From: Gordonia amicalis NBRC 100051 = JCM 11271
GTDB lineage: Bacteria > Actinomycetota > Actinomycetes > Mycobacteriales > Mycobacteriaceae
DNA length: 47,436 nt
Assembly: GCF_000332995.1 (NCBI RefSeq)
Contig: NZ_BANS01000049.1
Location: 1-47,436, forward strand
Direction: 5' to 3'
In this document: piece after piece, positions 39,830 through 47,373 of the stretch
Position numbering within the stretch: position 1 is the first letter of the stretch
How the letters are laid out: each line of letters opens with the position of its first letter
Position numbers and translations under genes: made by a program
The notes under the pieces: generated by a model
The model's database searches: none
What the model was told of the DNA's origin: nothing
Seen by the model: only the letters and a program-made list of their open reading frames with translations

Positions 39830-40036
39830 CTACTGCGCCAGGTGGTAGCCGGCCTCTTCGACCGCGACGCGGATCGCGTCGGGCTCGATCGGGGCCGAGC
39901 TGGAGATGGTGACTTGCCCGCTGGCCACGTCGACCTCGACGTCGGTCACGCCGGCCAGTGCTCCGACTTCTTCACGCACCGACGACGCGCAGTGCCCACA
40001 CGTCATTCCGGAGACGATCACTGTCGATGTGCTCAT
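39830..40036 (-). CDS. copZ: CopZ-like copper chaperone
   Basis: 68 residues, one HMA domain with the ligand loop GMTCGHCASSV; beta-alpha-beta pattern continues with VEVDVASGQVTI and AIRVAVEEAGYHL. It binds Cu(I) and delivers it to the HMA of the CopA-like pump and probably to CsoR. First gene downstream of the second CsoR-type dyad, 80 bp away. Confidence 0.95.
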   Translation of the reverse strand: MSTSTVIVSGMTCGHCASSVREEVGALAGVTDVEVDVASGQVTISSSAPIEPDAIRVAVEEAGYHLAQ

Positions 40037-40116
40037 GAGATGTGCCCTTTCGGTACAGCAGTGGTGCCGACGACCCTCAGGAGGCCTGTCGCTGTGGCGT
40101 CTCGCCACACCACCTT

Positions 40117-40139
40117 TATACCCTACCCCCCTAGGGTAA
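40117..40139 (-). promoter_or_regulatory. CsoR/RicR-type operator upstream of copZ
   Basis: A dyad with TATACCCTA and TAGGGTAA arms around a C-run, just after the MFS gene stop. It is placed to control copZ, the HVHP protein, copA and copB-csoR. Confidence 0.7.
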
Positions 40140-41408
40140 TCAATGGGTGGAGGTGGGTTGAGCTTCGGTGGGGGCGGAGACGCTGAGCCATCCGCGGCGG
40201 TGCAACATCAACAGGGCGGACGCCGCCGCTATGCCGGTGAGGACCAAAGCGATCCACACCAGTTCGGGCATGTCGCGGGTGGTGGCCGCGCTGAACAGCC
40301 ACCCGGTCGCGGCATTGCCGAGCAGAATCCCGATCCCGACGATGGTGTTGTAGAGCCCGTAGTGGGTGGCGACAAGCGTGCCGCGGGCCAGTCCCACCAC
40401 AGTGTCCATTTCGAATGGGAACACTGCTGCGGTGGCGGCGGCGAGCAGGGCTGCGGTGAGTAGCAGTGCGGCGATGTTGAGGGCGATGTTGCGCTGATGC
40501 GTTGCGGCGCTGGCGACTAGGGGCAGGAAAGCTGCAGCCATCAGTGTCATTCCCACGCTCAGGCTGCCGGTACTGCCCCAGCGGTTGCCGAACCATGCGG
40601 TGATGCGTAGCTGTCCGGCGATGGCCACCAGACCGGTCACCACAAACATTGCGGTGACAATGCTGGTGGCGAGGGTGGGGTTGTCCGCTATGCGGTCGGC
40701 GTGCAGGGGCAGCGCGAGGTAGACCTGAAAGGACAGCACATACGAGCTGGCCATCGCCACAGCGAAGAGCAGGAATCGCCGGTTACGTACGACGCTGCGC
40801 CAGTCCTGAATGATCGAGGTGTTGCTTGGGGCTGGTGTTGTTGCGGGTAGCGCTTTGATCTGCACGAGGGTCAGGACCGCGAAAACTGCTGCCGCACACA
40901 GGGAGGTGAGCCGAAAATCCAAAGCGGTCAACGCCAGTCCGACCAGCGGCCCGAGCAGGATGCCGGCCTGGTAGAAGACGTTGAACACGGCGAATGCTTC
41001 GATGCGACGTTCACCGGCGTCGGCGGCCAGGTAGGCGCGGACGGCGGGGTTGAACAGCGCCCCGGCGAATCCCGTTGCCGCCGAGGCGATCAGGATCGCG
41101 GGCAGCGAACTGGCCAGGGCCAGTAGGATGAATCCGATGACCCGCATCAGGCATCCGGCGATGATGAGCGGTTTGTACCCCCAGCGGTCAGCGAGTGTTC
41201 CCCCGATCAGGAACATGCCCTGCTGGGAGAAGTTGCGTATCCCCAGGACCAGGCCCACTGCCCATGCCGCCAGGGCCAGCGGGCCGGCGAGATAGGCGGC
41301 GAGATAGGGCATGAGCATGTAGAAGCCGAGGTTGATGGTGAACTGGTTGACCATCAGCACTTGGCTGGGGCGATCGAAGCTGCGGAAACTGCGGTAGAGG
41401 CGTCGCAT
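40140..41408 (-). CDS. Major facilitator superfamily transporter, Rv0849-like
   Basis: 422 residues, about 12 hydrophobic segments. MFS signature after helix 2 (GGTLADRWGYKPLIIAGC) and an MdtH-like start (NQFTINLGFYMLMPYLAAYL). It follows the cysteine-synthase-like gene with a 3-base gap, the same pairing as Rv0848 (cysK2)-Rv0849 in the copper-responsive RicR regulon of M. tuberculosis. Probably exports a small thiol or amino-acid product; substrate not known. Confidence 0.85.
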   Translation of the reverse strand: MRRLYRSFRSFDRPSQVLMVNQFTINLGFYMLMPYLAAYLAGPLALAAWAVGLVLGIRNFSQQGMFLIGGTLADRWGYKPLIIAGCLMRVIGFILLALASSLPAILIASAATGFAGALFNPAVRAYLAADAGERRIEAFAVFNVFYQAGILLGPLVGLALTALDFRLTSLCAAAVFAVLTLVQIKALPATTPAPSNTSIIQDWRSVVRNRRFLLFAVAMASSYVLSFQVYLALPLHADRIADNPTLATSIVTAMFVVTGLVAIAGQLRITAWFGNRWGSTGSLSVGMTLMAAAFLPLVASAATHQRNIALNIAALLLTAALLAAATAAVFPFEMDTVVGLARGTLVATHYGLYNTIVGIGILLGNAATGWLFSAATTRDMPELVWIALVLTGIAAASALLMLHRRGWLSVSAPTEAQPTSTH

Positions 41409-41411
41409 AGG

Positions 41412-42545
41412 TCAGCTCGTGGGCTCGGTGTGCGGCATGTGGGTGGGGTCGATGATGGTGGGGCACCGGGTCCAGCTACTCGCGACCTGGGTCAGCGGAT
41501 CGTTGATGGTGTGGGGGGCAGTGGGCGCTGGGGCGTCCATCAGGTCGTGAGCTTGGCAGTACTCGTCGTTGTAGATGGTTCCGTAGTAGCGGGCGGGGCC
41601 ATCGGGGAAGACCGCCGCGATGCGCGTATCGGCCGAACGAGTGCGAGCCAGCCAGCCCGAGACCAGGGCCACCGCGCCCACGCTCCAGCCGCCGGTGGCG
41701 TACTGCGTGGCGGCCAGGGTGCGGCATGCCCAGACTGCTTCGGCCGGCGCCACCCAGTGCACCTCACTGAACTGGTCGTAGGCGACGTTGCGGGGGTAGA
41801 TGCTCGAGCCGAGTCCCCGCATGATCCGTGACTGTGCGGGCTGGCCGAAGATCGTCGAGCCGATGGTGTCTACGCCCACGACTTCCAGCTCAGGGTTGAA
41901 CTGCCGCAGAGTATGAGCCACACCGGCTGAGTGCCCACCGGTGCCCACCGAACACACCAGGACATCGATATGGCGCAGCTGCGCGATCAGCTCCACACCC
42001 AGTGAGCTGTAACCGGTCACGTTGTCGGGGTTGGAATACTGGTCGGGACACCACGCAGCCTCGTCGAGTGCGAGCAGGGCGCGCACACGGTCGCGGCGGG
42101 CTTGTTGCCAACCCCCGACCGGGTGGGGCTCGCTGACGACATCGACCCGGGCGCCGTAGGCGGCGAGCATTTGCCGCAGGATCGGTTCCAGTCCGGGGTC
42201 GGTCACCAAGGTCACCGGATGACCGAACACAATGCCCGCTAGCGCTAACCCCAATCCCAGTGTGCCGCTCGTTGATTCGATGATCTGCGCCCCCGGGGCC
42301 AGCTCGCCGCGGGCGCGGGCGCGTTCGACCATGTGCAGCGCCGGCCGGTCTTTCATGCCACCGGGGTTGAAGCCCTCCAGCTTGGCCCAGAAACCGTGCC
42401 CGTGCTCGGCAAAGGGTTCTTCGATCCGCAGTACCGGGGTGCCGCCGACCAGCTGACGACTCAGCCCAGCACGGCGCGATGTGGCCTCGGCAGGGAAGGT
42501 GGTGGCGAATGGATCACTGGTGGTGAGGCTGTAGGAGACAGTCAC
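41412..42545 (-). CDS. cysK2: PLP-dependent cysteine synthase family enzyme, CysK2-like
   Basis: About 377 residues from the GTG at 42545 (AGAGGA upstream); the frame runs to 42668 but the added leader looks non-coding. Fold-type II PLP enzyme: Schiff-base Lys in [28 protein letters not shown] as the Asn/Ser-Gly-Thr substrate loop, [11 protein letters not shown] as the phosphate loop. It groups by motif with CysK2, which makes S-sulfocysteine from thiosulfate and O-phosphoserine, more than with CysK1. Together with the MFS gene it may supply a sulfur ligand under copper stress. M. tuberculosis lpqS, normally upstream, is absent here. Confidence 0.85.
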   Translation of the reverse strand: MTVSYSLTTSDPFATTFPAEATSRRAGLSRQLVGGTPVLRIEEPFAEHGHGFWAKLEGFNPGGMKDRPALHMVERARARGELAPGAQIIESTSGTLGLGLALAGIVFGHPVTLVTDPGLEPILRQMLAAYGARVDVVSEPHPVGGWQQARRDRVRALLALDEAAWCPDQYSNPDNVTGYSSLGVELIAQLRHIDVLVCSVGTGGHSAGVAHTLRQFNPELEVVGVDTIGSTIFGQPAQSRIMRGLGSSIYPRNVAYDQFSEVHWVAPAEAVWACRTLAATQYATGGWSVGAVALVSGWLARTRSADTRIAAVFPDGPARYYGTIYNDEYCQAHDLMDAPAPTAPHTINDPLTQVASSWTRCPTIIDPTHMPHTEPTS

Positions 42546-42704
42546 ACGGGCATCCTCTGCATCGATGGACAGGATGTCGCCGGGCCGAAAGCAGATCAAC
42601 AGTGTGAGAGGGAACTGGGACATATCGTTCGGCGCGGCGACACCGCCACCTTGCCCACTCAACCTCAAGGCTGATCGGCGGTCGGGATCAAGATCTGCTC
42701 AAGA

Positions 42705-43529
42705 ATGCCCGCGGGGTTGGATGGTCGTGTAAACCACCGCCACCATAGGGACGTGCCTCATGACCGCGTCATCGTCGACGACGACCTTCGTGGGCCGGCG
42801 GCCCGACCACCGCACGGGCTACACGCGCTGGTCATCGAAGATGAGCCTGACATCGCCGAGGTTGTCGCCGACTACCTGCAGCGCAGCGGATTTGTGGTCA
42901 CCATCGCCCACGACGGCCAAGAGGGGATCGCCGCCGCACGCACGGTGAGTCCTGCGGTAGTCATCCTCGATCTGGGTTTGCCCTCGATCGACGGCGTCGA
43001 GGTGTGTCGGCAGTTACGCACCTTCACCGACGCCTACATCGTGATGGTCACCGCCCGCGCCGACGAGGTCGACACCATCATCGGTCTCGCGGTTGGAGCC
43101 GACGACTACCTCACCAAACCGTTTCGTCCTCGTGAGCTGATGGCGCGCATCGACGCCATGCTGCGCCGTCCGCGCCCGACCTCGGCGGTAGACACAGCAC
43201 ACCCGCGGACACTGGGGGAGCTGACCCTGGACCCACAAGGCCGTGAAGTGCGGGTACAAGACACACTCGTGGAACTGACCCGCACCGAATTCGACGTTCT
43301 GGAAGCCCTGAGCCGACGGCCCGGTGTGGTGTTCAGTCGAGAACAACTGCTCACCGAAATCTGGGGACCCAACTGGGTCGGCGATGCCCACGTTGTCGAA
43401 GTTCATATCGCCAGCCTGCGCCGCAAACTCGGCGACAGCGCCGCGGCCGGTCGATTCATCCGTACCGTGCGCGGCGTGGGCTACCGGATGGGTGACGGCC
43501 AACCTCGAGGAGACAGCCATGAACGGTGA
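42705..43529 (+). CDS. OmpR/PhoB-family response regulator
   Basis: 274 residues from the ATG at 42705; a GTG at 42753 is a plausible alternative because the receiver domain begins only at LHALVIEDEPDIAEVV. Receiver: acidic pair EDE, phosphorylation Asp in VVILDLGLPSIDG, Thr in MVTARAD, Lys in LTKPFRP. C-terminal winged helix: LTRTEFDVLEALSRRPGVVF, VHIASLRRKLGD, RTVRGVGYRM. It is divergent from cysK2, overlaps the kinase gene by 11 bases and is probably copper-linked by position. Confidence 0.9.
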   Translation: MPAGLDGRVNHRHHRDVPHDRVIVDDDLRGPAARPPHGLHALVIEDEPDIAEVVADYLQRSGFVVTIAHDGQEGIAAARTVSPAVVILDLGLPSIDGVEVCRQLRTFTDAYIVMVTARADEVDTIIGLAVGADDYLTKPFRPRELMARIDAMLRRPRPTSAVDTAHPRTLGELTLDPQGREVRVQDTLVELTRTEFDVLEALSRRPGVVFSREQLLTEIWGPNWVGDAHVVEVHIASLRRKLGDSAAAGRFIRTVRGVGYRMGDGQPRGDSHER

Positions 43530-44751
43530 TCGACGACGGGCACGTATCCCGGGCAGCTTCGGCTCCCGGTTGATGCTGGCCCAGGCCATCGTGATCGGCG
43601 GCGGCGGCATCAGCGTCGCGATCGTGGCACTGTTCGTCGCGCCGCACACCTTCCACGATCACCTCGGCCAGTCCAGCCTCGAACCGGGATCAGCACAGGC
43701 CGAACACGTCGAGGCCGCATTCACCTTCTCCATCGTCGTCTCGATGACCGCAGCCCTGGTCACCTCGACGATCCTGGCCACGGCCGTCAGCTGGTTCCTG
43801 GCTCGCCGCGTACAACAGTCAGTCGCCAGCGTCGCGCGCTCGGCTGTGGCGATCGGCGCAGGCAACTACCGCACCCGTGTTCCCGATCGCCAGCTCGGCA
43901 CTGAGTTCACCCAGCTCAGCCGAGCCATCAACCAGCTGGCACAACGTTTGAACTCCCAGGAAGACATCCGCAAGCGGATGCTGTCAGACCTCGCCCACGA
44001 ACTGCGCACCCCGTTGACCACCATCGGCGCGATCACCGACGCCCTCGAGGACGGTGTCCGCGCGCCCGACTCCCACACCTTCGACGTCGTGCGCACCGCC
44101 ACCACCCGGTTGCAGCGCCTCGCCGAGGACATCGCGACCGTATCCAGCGCCGACGAGCATCAGATGCCATTGCAACCCTCGACGATCACTGTCAATGAAC
44201 TACTCATCGCGACCTACGAAGAAGCCGCCGAGCTGTTCACCGACGCCGGCGTCACGCTGGGCATCGTCACCACCGCCGCGCGCGTACACATCGATGTCGA
44301 TGCCGAACGAATGAGCCAAGTACTGCTCAATCTGCTCACTAACGCGCTGCGACACAGCTCCCCGGGCCAGCGGGTCGTAGTGAAAGCCGACACCGCCCCG
44401 GCACACGCGGTGCGCATCAGCGTCGTCGACTGCGGGGACGGGATTCCCGCTCAACACCTTCCACACATCTTTGACCGCTTCTACCGCACCGACTCCTCAC
44501 GGACCCGAGACGCCGGCGGCAGCGGTATCGGACTCACCATCGCCCGCTCCATCGTCGAAGACCATGGGGGCACCTTGCTCGCCGAAAGCCTGGGAACCGG
44601 GCACGGAGCCACCTTCACCATCACGTTGCCGACCACAACACGACGTCACATCCACCGCAGCACCCCTGGAACCGAATTCTCCGCAGCCATCGAACACCGC
44701 CCGCCTCGCGGCGCTGCCGATGCGCTCCAACGGGACCGAGCTACTAACTGA
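43519..44751 (+). CDS. Sensor histidine kinase
   Basis: 410 residues from the ATG at 43519 (CGAGGAGA upstream). Membrane spans at about 20-38 and 70-93 flank a short extracytoplasmic loop (HTFHDHLGQSSLEP) with several His residues. Then HAMP (RRVQQSVASVARSAVAIGAG), HisKA with MLSDLAHELRTPLTTIG, and HATPase: N box LLNLLTNALRHS, DCGDGIP, GSGIGLTIARSIVEDHGG. The small, His-bearing sensor loop would suit metal or envelope sensing, but the signal is not known. Pairs with the response regulator in front. Confidence 0.92.
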   Translation: MNGDRRRARIPGSFGSRLMLAQAIVIGGGGISVAIVALFVAPHTFHDHLGQSSLEPGSAQAEHVEAAFTFSIVVSMTAALVTSTILATAVSWFLARRVQQSVASVARSAVAIGAGNYRTRVPDRQLGTEFTQLSRAINQLAQRLNSQEDIRKRMLSDLAHELRTPLTTIGAITDALEDGVRAPDSHTFDVVRTATTRLQRLAEDIATVSSADEHQMPLQPSTITVNELLIATYEEAAELFTDAGVTLGIVTTAARVHIDVDAERMSQVLLNLLTNALRHSSPGQRVVVKADTAPAHAVRISVVDCGDGIPAQHLPHIFDRFYRTDSSRTRDAGGSGIGLTIARSIVEDHGGTLLAESLGTGHGATFTITLPTTTRRHIHRSTPGTEFSAAIEHRPPRGAADALQRDRATN

Positions 44752-44758
44752 GGTAGTC
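44742..44758 (+). promoter_or_regulatory. BlaI-type operator D, blaI promoter
   Basis: TACTA-ACTGAGG-TAGTC, overlapping the kinase stop codon and 35-41 bp upstream of the blaI start. TAAGAT at 44764-44769 is a plausible -10, so the dyad would cover the -35 region. Confidence 0.65.
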
Positions 44759-44798
44759 CGTCGTAAGATTGACCCGCATCTAGAGATGGTGGGTGAAA

Positions 44799-45179
44799 AT
44801 GACTGGGCTGGGTTCGCTGGAACGCGCAGTGATGGACGTGCTGTGGTCGGCCGGTGCGGCGATGTCGGTGCACGACCTAGTCGAGGAACTCCACGACCGC
44901 GAACCGGCCTACACCACAGTGCTCACCGTCGTCACCAACCTGCACAAAAAAGGGTTCGTCGGTCGAGAAAAAGTCAGCCGCGCCTACCGGTACTTCCCCA
45001 TGCAGACCCGCGAGGAGGCCACCTCACGCACCTTGCGTCAGGTCCTCGACGCCAGCGGAGACTCCGCGGCAGTACTGATGCACTTCGCCCAGACCGTGAC
45101 ACCCGCCGAGCGGGAAGTGCTCAGCGAATACCTCAGCCGCAAACCTCGCCACACCCGCGGCGGCGGCACCAAAGCCTAA
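44799..45179 (+). CDS. blaI: BlaI/MecI-family repressor
   Basis: 126 residues from the ATG at 44799; a GTG at 44793 is also in frame. Winged helix: LGSLERAVMDVLWSAGAAMS, YTTVLTVVTNLHKKGFV as recognition segment, and AYRYFPMQTREEATSRTL as wing and linker. The C-terminal helices (GDSAAVLMHFAQTVTPAERE) form the dimerisation arm. BlaI proteins repress by binding short dyads and are inactivated by cleavage after a BlaR-type protease is activated; the M56 protein at 30987 is the obvious partner although 14 kb away. The dyad family described for sites A-F includes one in its own promoter. Confidence 0.9.
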   Translation: MTGLGSLERAVMDVLWSAGAAMSVHDLVEELHDREPAYTTVLTVVTNLHKKGFVGREKVSRAYRYFPMQTREEATSRTLRQVLDASGDSAAVLMHFAQTVTPAEREVLSEYLSRKPRHTRGGGTKA

Positions 45180-45217
45180 GCCACAGAAACGTTCCAAGAG
45201 TCGAAATCCCGGCCCGA

Positions 45218-45547
45218 CTACTCAACCGGCGCGCGCCCCTTGACTGCGGGAAGTAGATGCGCCGCCAGCGCACCGGCCACACCCGCAGCGAAGGCCGCAG
45301 CACTCAGCGCCGACACCCAGTCGTGCACATCCACCGCGGTCAGCATCCGCAGCTCGACCTGATCACCGCGCCCGACTCCTGACGGGTCGGATGGCACGAG
45401 ATCCGACGTTCGGAGCAGCATCACCAGCCAGAACGCGGCAACCGCCTCAAACATCACCACGGCAAGGCCCACCGCACGAGAGATCGTACGGGCAGGACCG
45501 CGCGGGCCGAACCGATCCGTACGCGGCACCTCGACACCGTCAGTCAT
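45218..45547 (-). CDS. Small membrane protein, function unknown
   Basis: 109 residues from the ATG at 45547 (GGAGGAGG upstream). Two hydrophobic segments: ISRAVGLAVVMFEAVAAFWL and ALSAAAFAAGVAGALAAHLL, with an acidic loop between them (DLVPSDPSGVGRGDQVEL). No family recognised. Operator E lies 42 bp upstream. Convergent with blaI. Confidence 0.6.
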   Translation of the reverse strand: MTDGVEVPRTDRFGPRGPARTISRAVGLAVVMFEAVAAFWLVMLLRTSDLVPSDPSGVGRGDQVELRMLTAVDVHDWVSALSAAAFAAGVAGALAAHLLPAVKGRAPVE

Positions 45548-45574
45548 GCCCACCACCTCCTCCGCACACTCGCA

Positions 45575-46156
45575 TCACGCCCCACTTCTACTAACCACCT
45601 TCGTATTTTGTGGGAATCGGGCGTGGGCGCCGGGAACGAGGGCGTCGAAGCCATCACCGCGGGAGGCCGGCCGGGCCAGGCGGAAGACTATCGCGGCCAC
45701 CAGACCGAAGATCGCGATCACACTGCCTGTGCGGGACCACCTCGGGGTTCGATTGAGCTCCGCCCTCAACGCCAGCTCGGCGATCGGATCAGCAGGCACC
45801 GCGCCAATCTCGATCGGCGCGCCCGTGGCGGCGAACACGATGAACACCCACATCGCCGAGGCCATCCACACGAGCGGGTCAACCATTACAGCCAACGACG
45901 TACCGTGCAGATGAGCAGAAAACAGCATGAGCGCCCCAACACAGAGCATCACCAACACGATCGCCGACGAGAAATCGCCCTGGGGAGCAACCACCATCAC
46001 GCCGACGGCCGCACTCACGGCCACCGCACACGAAACAAGCGCCCGCCACGCCTCCCCACCTCGATCCGGCTGGCGGGCAGCGGCGACACCACACGCTACG
46101 ACCGCACCGAACAGTCCCAGGAGTGTCCCTTGGGCCACAATGTTTGCGATCACCAC
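45575..46156 (-). CDS. Multi-spanning membrane protein, function unknown
   Basis: 193 residues from the GTG at 46156 (GGAGG upstream); 46153 is a second GTG, and the frame beyond crosses operator F. Five or six hydrophobic segments can be seen, for example ANIVAQGTLLGLFGAVVACG, AIVLVMLCVGALMLFSAHLH and VIAIFGLVAAIVFRLA. No motif recognised. Probably heads a two-gene unit with the next membrane gene, each with its own dyad. Confidence 0.6.
   Translation of the reverse strand: MVIANIVAQGTLLGLFGAVVACGVAAARQPDRGGEAWRALVSCAVAVSAAVGVMVVAPQGDFSSAIVLVMLCVGALMLFSAHLHGTSLAVMVDPLVWMASAMWVFIVFAATGAPIEIGAVPADPIAELALRAELNRTPRWSRTGSVIAIFGLVAAIVFRLARPASRGDGFDALVPGAHARFPQNTKVVSRSGA
45589..45605 (-). promoter_or_regulatory. 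BlaI-type operator E
   Basis: TACTA-ACCACCT-TCGTA, one mismatch in the second arm, 42 bp upstream of the gene starting at 45547. Confidence 0.5.
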
Positions 46157-46177
46157 GCCTCCAACAGCCAACCTTGA

Positions 46178-46194
46178 AACTATGCTAGATAGTA
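46178..46194 (-). promoter_or_regulatory. BlaI-type operator F
   Basis: AACTA-TGCTAGA-TAGTA; the sense strand reads AACTACTAT as at sites A, B and C. It lies 22 bp upstream of the gene starting at 46156. Confidence 0.65.
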
Positions 46195-46455
46195 GTTTAG
46201 GTGGGCTGGAGGGCGCTGACGGAGGGGGAGTAGCTCTATCTTCTTCGTCGGTGGGACCGCCGCCTGCATCGATGAGTTGGTCCTCGCCCCCGATTTGGAA
46301 GCCTGGGACATCGAACTCGACCACGAATCATGGCTCACGACGCGTTCAACCCGCTGCCACCCGCTACGCGCTGACTTCGTTCCTAGCCCGTCCTACCTCA
46401 CGATCAACGTTTTCGCGACGTCTCCCCGCGGAGCTGTGACGGCTACGGTTAAGCA
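46195..46455. other. Intergenic stretch with a possible coding remnant
   Basis: A plus-strand frame reads GGTAACIDELVLAPDLEAWD, which looks like protein, but it has no start or ribosome-binding site and loses sense after about 60 residues. No family recognised. No other feature seen. Confidence 0.25.
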
Positions 46456-46860
46456 ATGTCGTCGACGGGCTTTGTGCGGGTATGGCATTTCAGTAAAGGG
46501 TGGGGTGTGTTCGACTCACCGGACACTCCCGGCGGGGTGTACGCCGACGCTCAATCGCTCAGACTCCTAGCGGTAGCCGATCTGAACGATCCACTCGCTT
46601 CGATGGGTTTGCGTCCGGGGACGGAAGTCGAGTTCGTTTGGTCAGATGCTGCGGATGACCCGCTCGAAGGTTTGCGCTACGAAGTACAGCAGGCGTGGCC
46701 GATCGGCGTGGCCGCTACTCCGCCGTCGCCGCCGGCCGGGGCGTTCTCCACCACCTTTTGGACCAGCGAGGGTGACGCCGGCCCAGATGGTTTGACATCG
46801 ATGCGCGAGCACCGCCACGAGCAACACTTCAGGTCCCCGCGATCTCTCGATGTTATGTAA
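46456..46860 (+). CDS. Cold-shock-domain-like protein
   Basis: 134 residues. The N-terminal half follows the cold-shock pattern: GFVRVWHFSKGWGVFDSPDT (RNP1-like, with KGWGV in place of KGFGF), GGVYADAQSL, then LRPGTEVEFVWSDA. The C-terminal 55 residues are Pro/Ser-rich and probably disordered. Such CSD-plus-tail proteins are widespread in actinobacteria; nucleic-acid binding is expected, the role here is not known. Confidence 0.7.
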   Translation: MSSTGFVRVWHFSKGWGVFDSPDTPGGVYADAQSLRLLAVADLNDPLASMGLRPGTEVEFVWSDAADDPLEGLRYEVQQAWPIGVAATPPSPPAGAFSTTFWTSEGDAGPDGLTSMREHRHEQHFRSPRSLDVM

Positions 46861-46984
46861 GGAGCGCTTGAAAGATACTCTCCCCCAGTGATTTACAAGT
46901 GCCATCTAGCTATCTCCCTCGAAGATTCGCGTGTGATGTGAGCGTTGAGACGAGATTAGGCGAGGTAGGTTTCACCACCCGCAC

Positions 46985-47022
46985 TGTCTACTATAGTTGA
47001 CATCCCCGCCGTCGCATATAGT
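46985..47022 (+). promoter_or_regulatory. Promoter and dyad of the XRE gene
   Basis: TGTCTACTATAGTTGACA (46985-47002) is nearly palindromic and ends in TTGACA. TATAGT (47017-47022) lies 6 bases before the GTG at 47029, again suggesting a leaderless mRNA, although the 14-bp spacing is short. A 15/18 match occurs at 5226-5243. Confidence 0.55.
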
Positions 47023-47028
47023 TGGCGC

Positions 47029-47262
47029 GTGAATATTCGGGACCGTAGCGACAACCTGCGTGCGGTAGGCCTCGGCCTTCGTGCGTTGCGCCAGTTGCGC
47101 GGGGAGACCCAGGCAGAGACCGCTACTGCCATCGGGGTCTCGCGCCAGTACGTCTCCGAGGTTGAGGGCGGCCGGAACATAACGCTTGACCTGGTCTTTC
47201 GATTCTCCGCACACTTCGGCGTCCCCCCGTCCGCGATCGTTGAACCCAACCGTAAACAGTAG
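47029..47262 (+). CDS. XRE-family helix-turn-helix regulator
   Basis: 77 residues from the GTG at 47029. A single Cro/CI-type HTH (LGLRALRQLRGETQAETATA then IGVSRQYVSEVEGG) with the typical downstream NITLDLVFRFSAHFGVPPS. Small stand-alone HTH of the kind that controls plasmid maintenance or toxin-antitoxin genes; no toxin is visible next to it. The dyad at 46985-47002 is likely its autoregulatory site. Confidence 0.8.
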   Translation: MNIRDRSDNLRAVGLGLRALRQLRGETQAETATAIGVSRQYVSEVEGGRNITLDLVFRFSAHFGVPPSAIVEPNRKQ

Positions 47263-47373
47263 GTACGACACCTCGCGCGCGCGACCGCCAACACGAGCGA
47301 CACTTCACCACCGTCGAGCTAGGTCACCGTCGAACGAGGCAACGGGTTCAAAGTCCATCCAGTGGGAGTTCGA

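Noticed and set aside
44471..45256. 261-codon plus-strand frame spanning the kinase end and blaI
   Set aside because: It reads both genes out of frame and is Pro/Arg/Ser-rich. The kinase and BlaI frames carry the conserved motifs.
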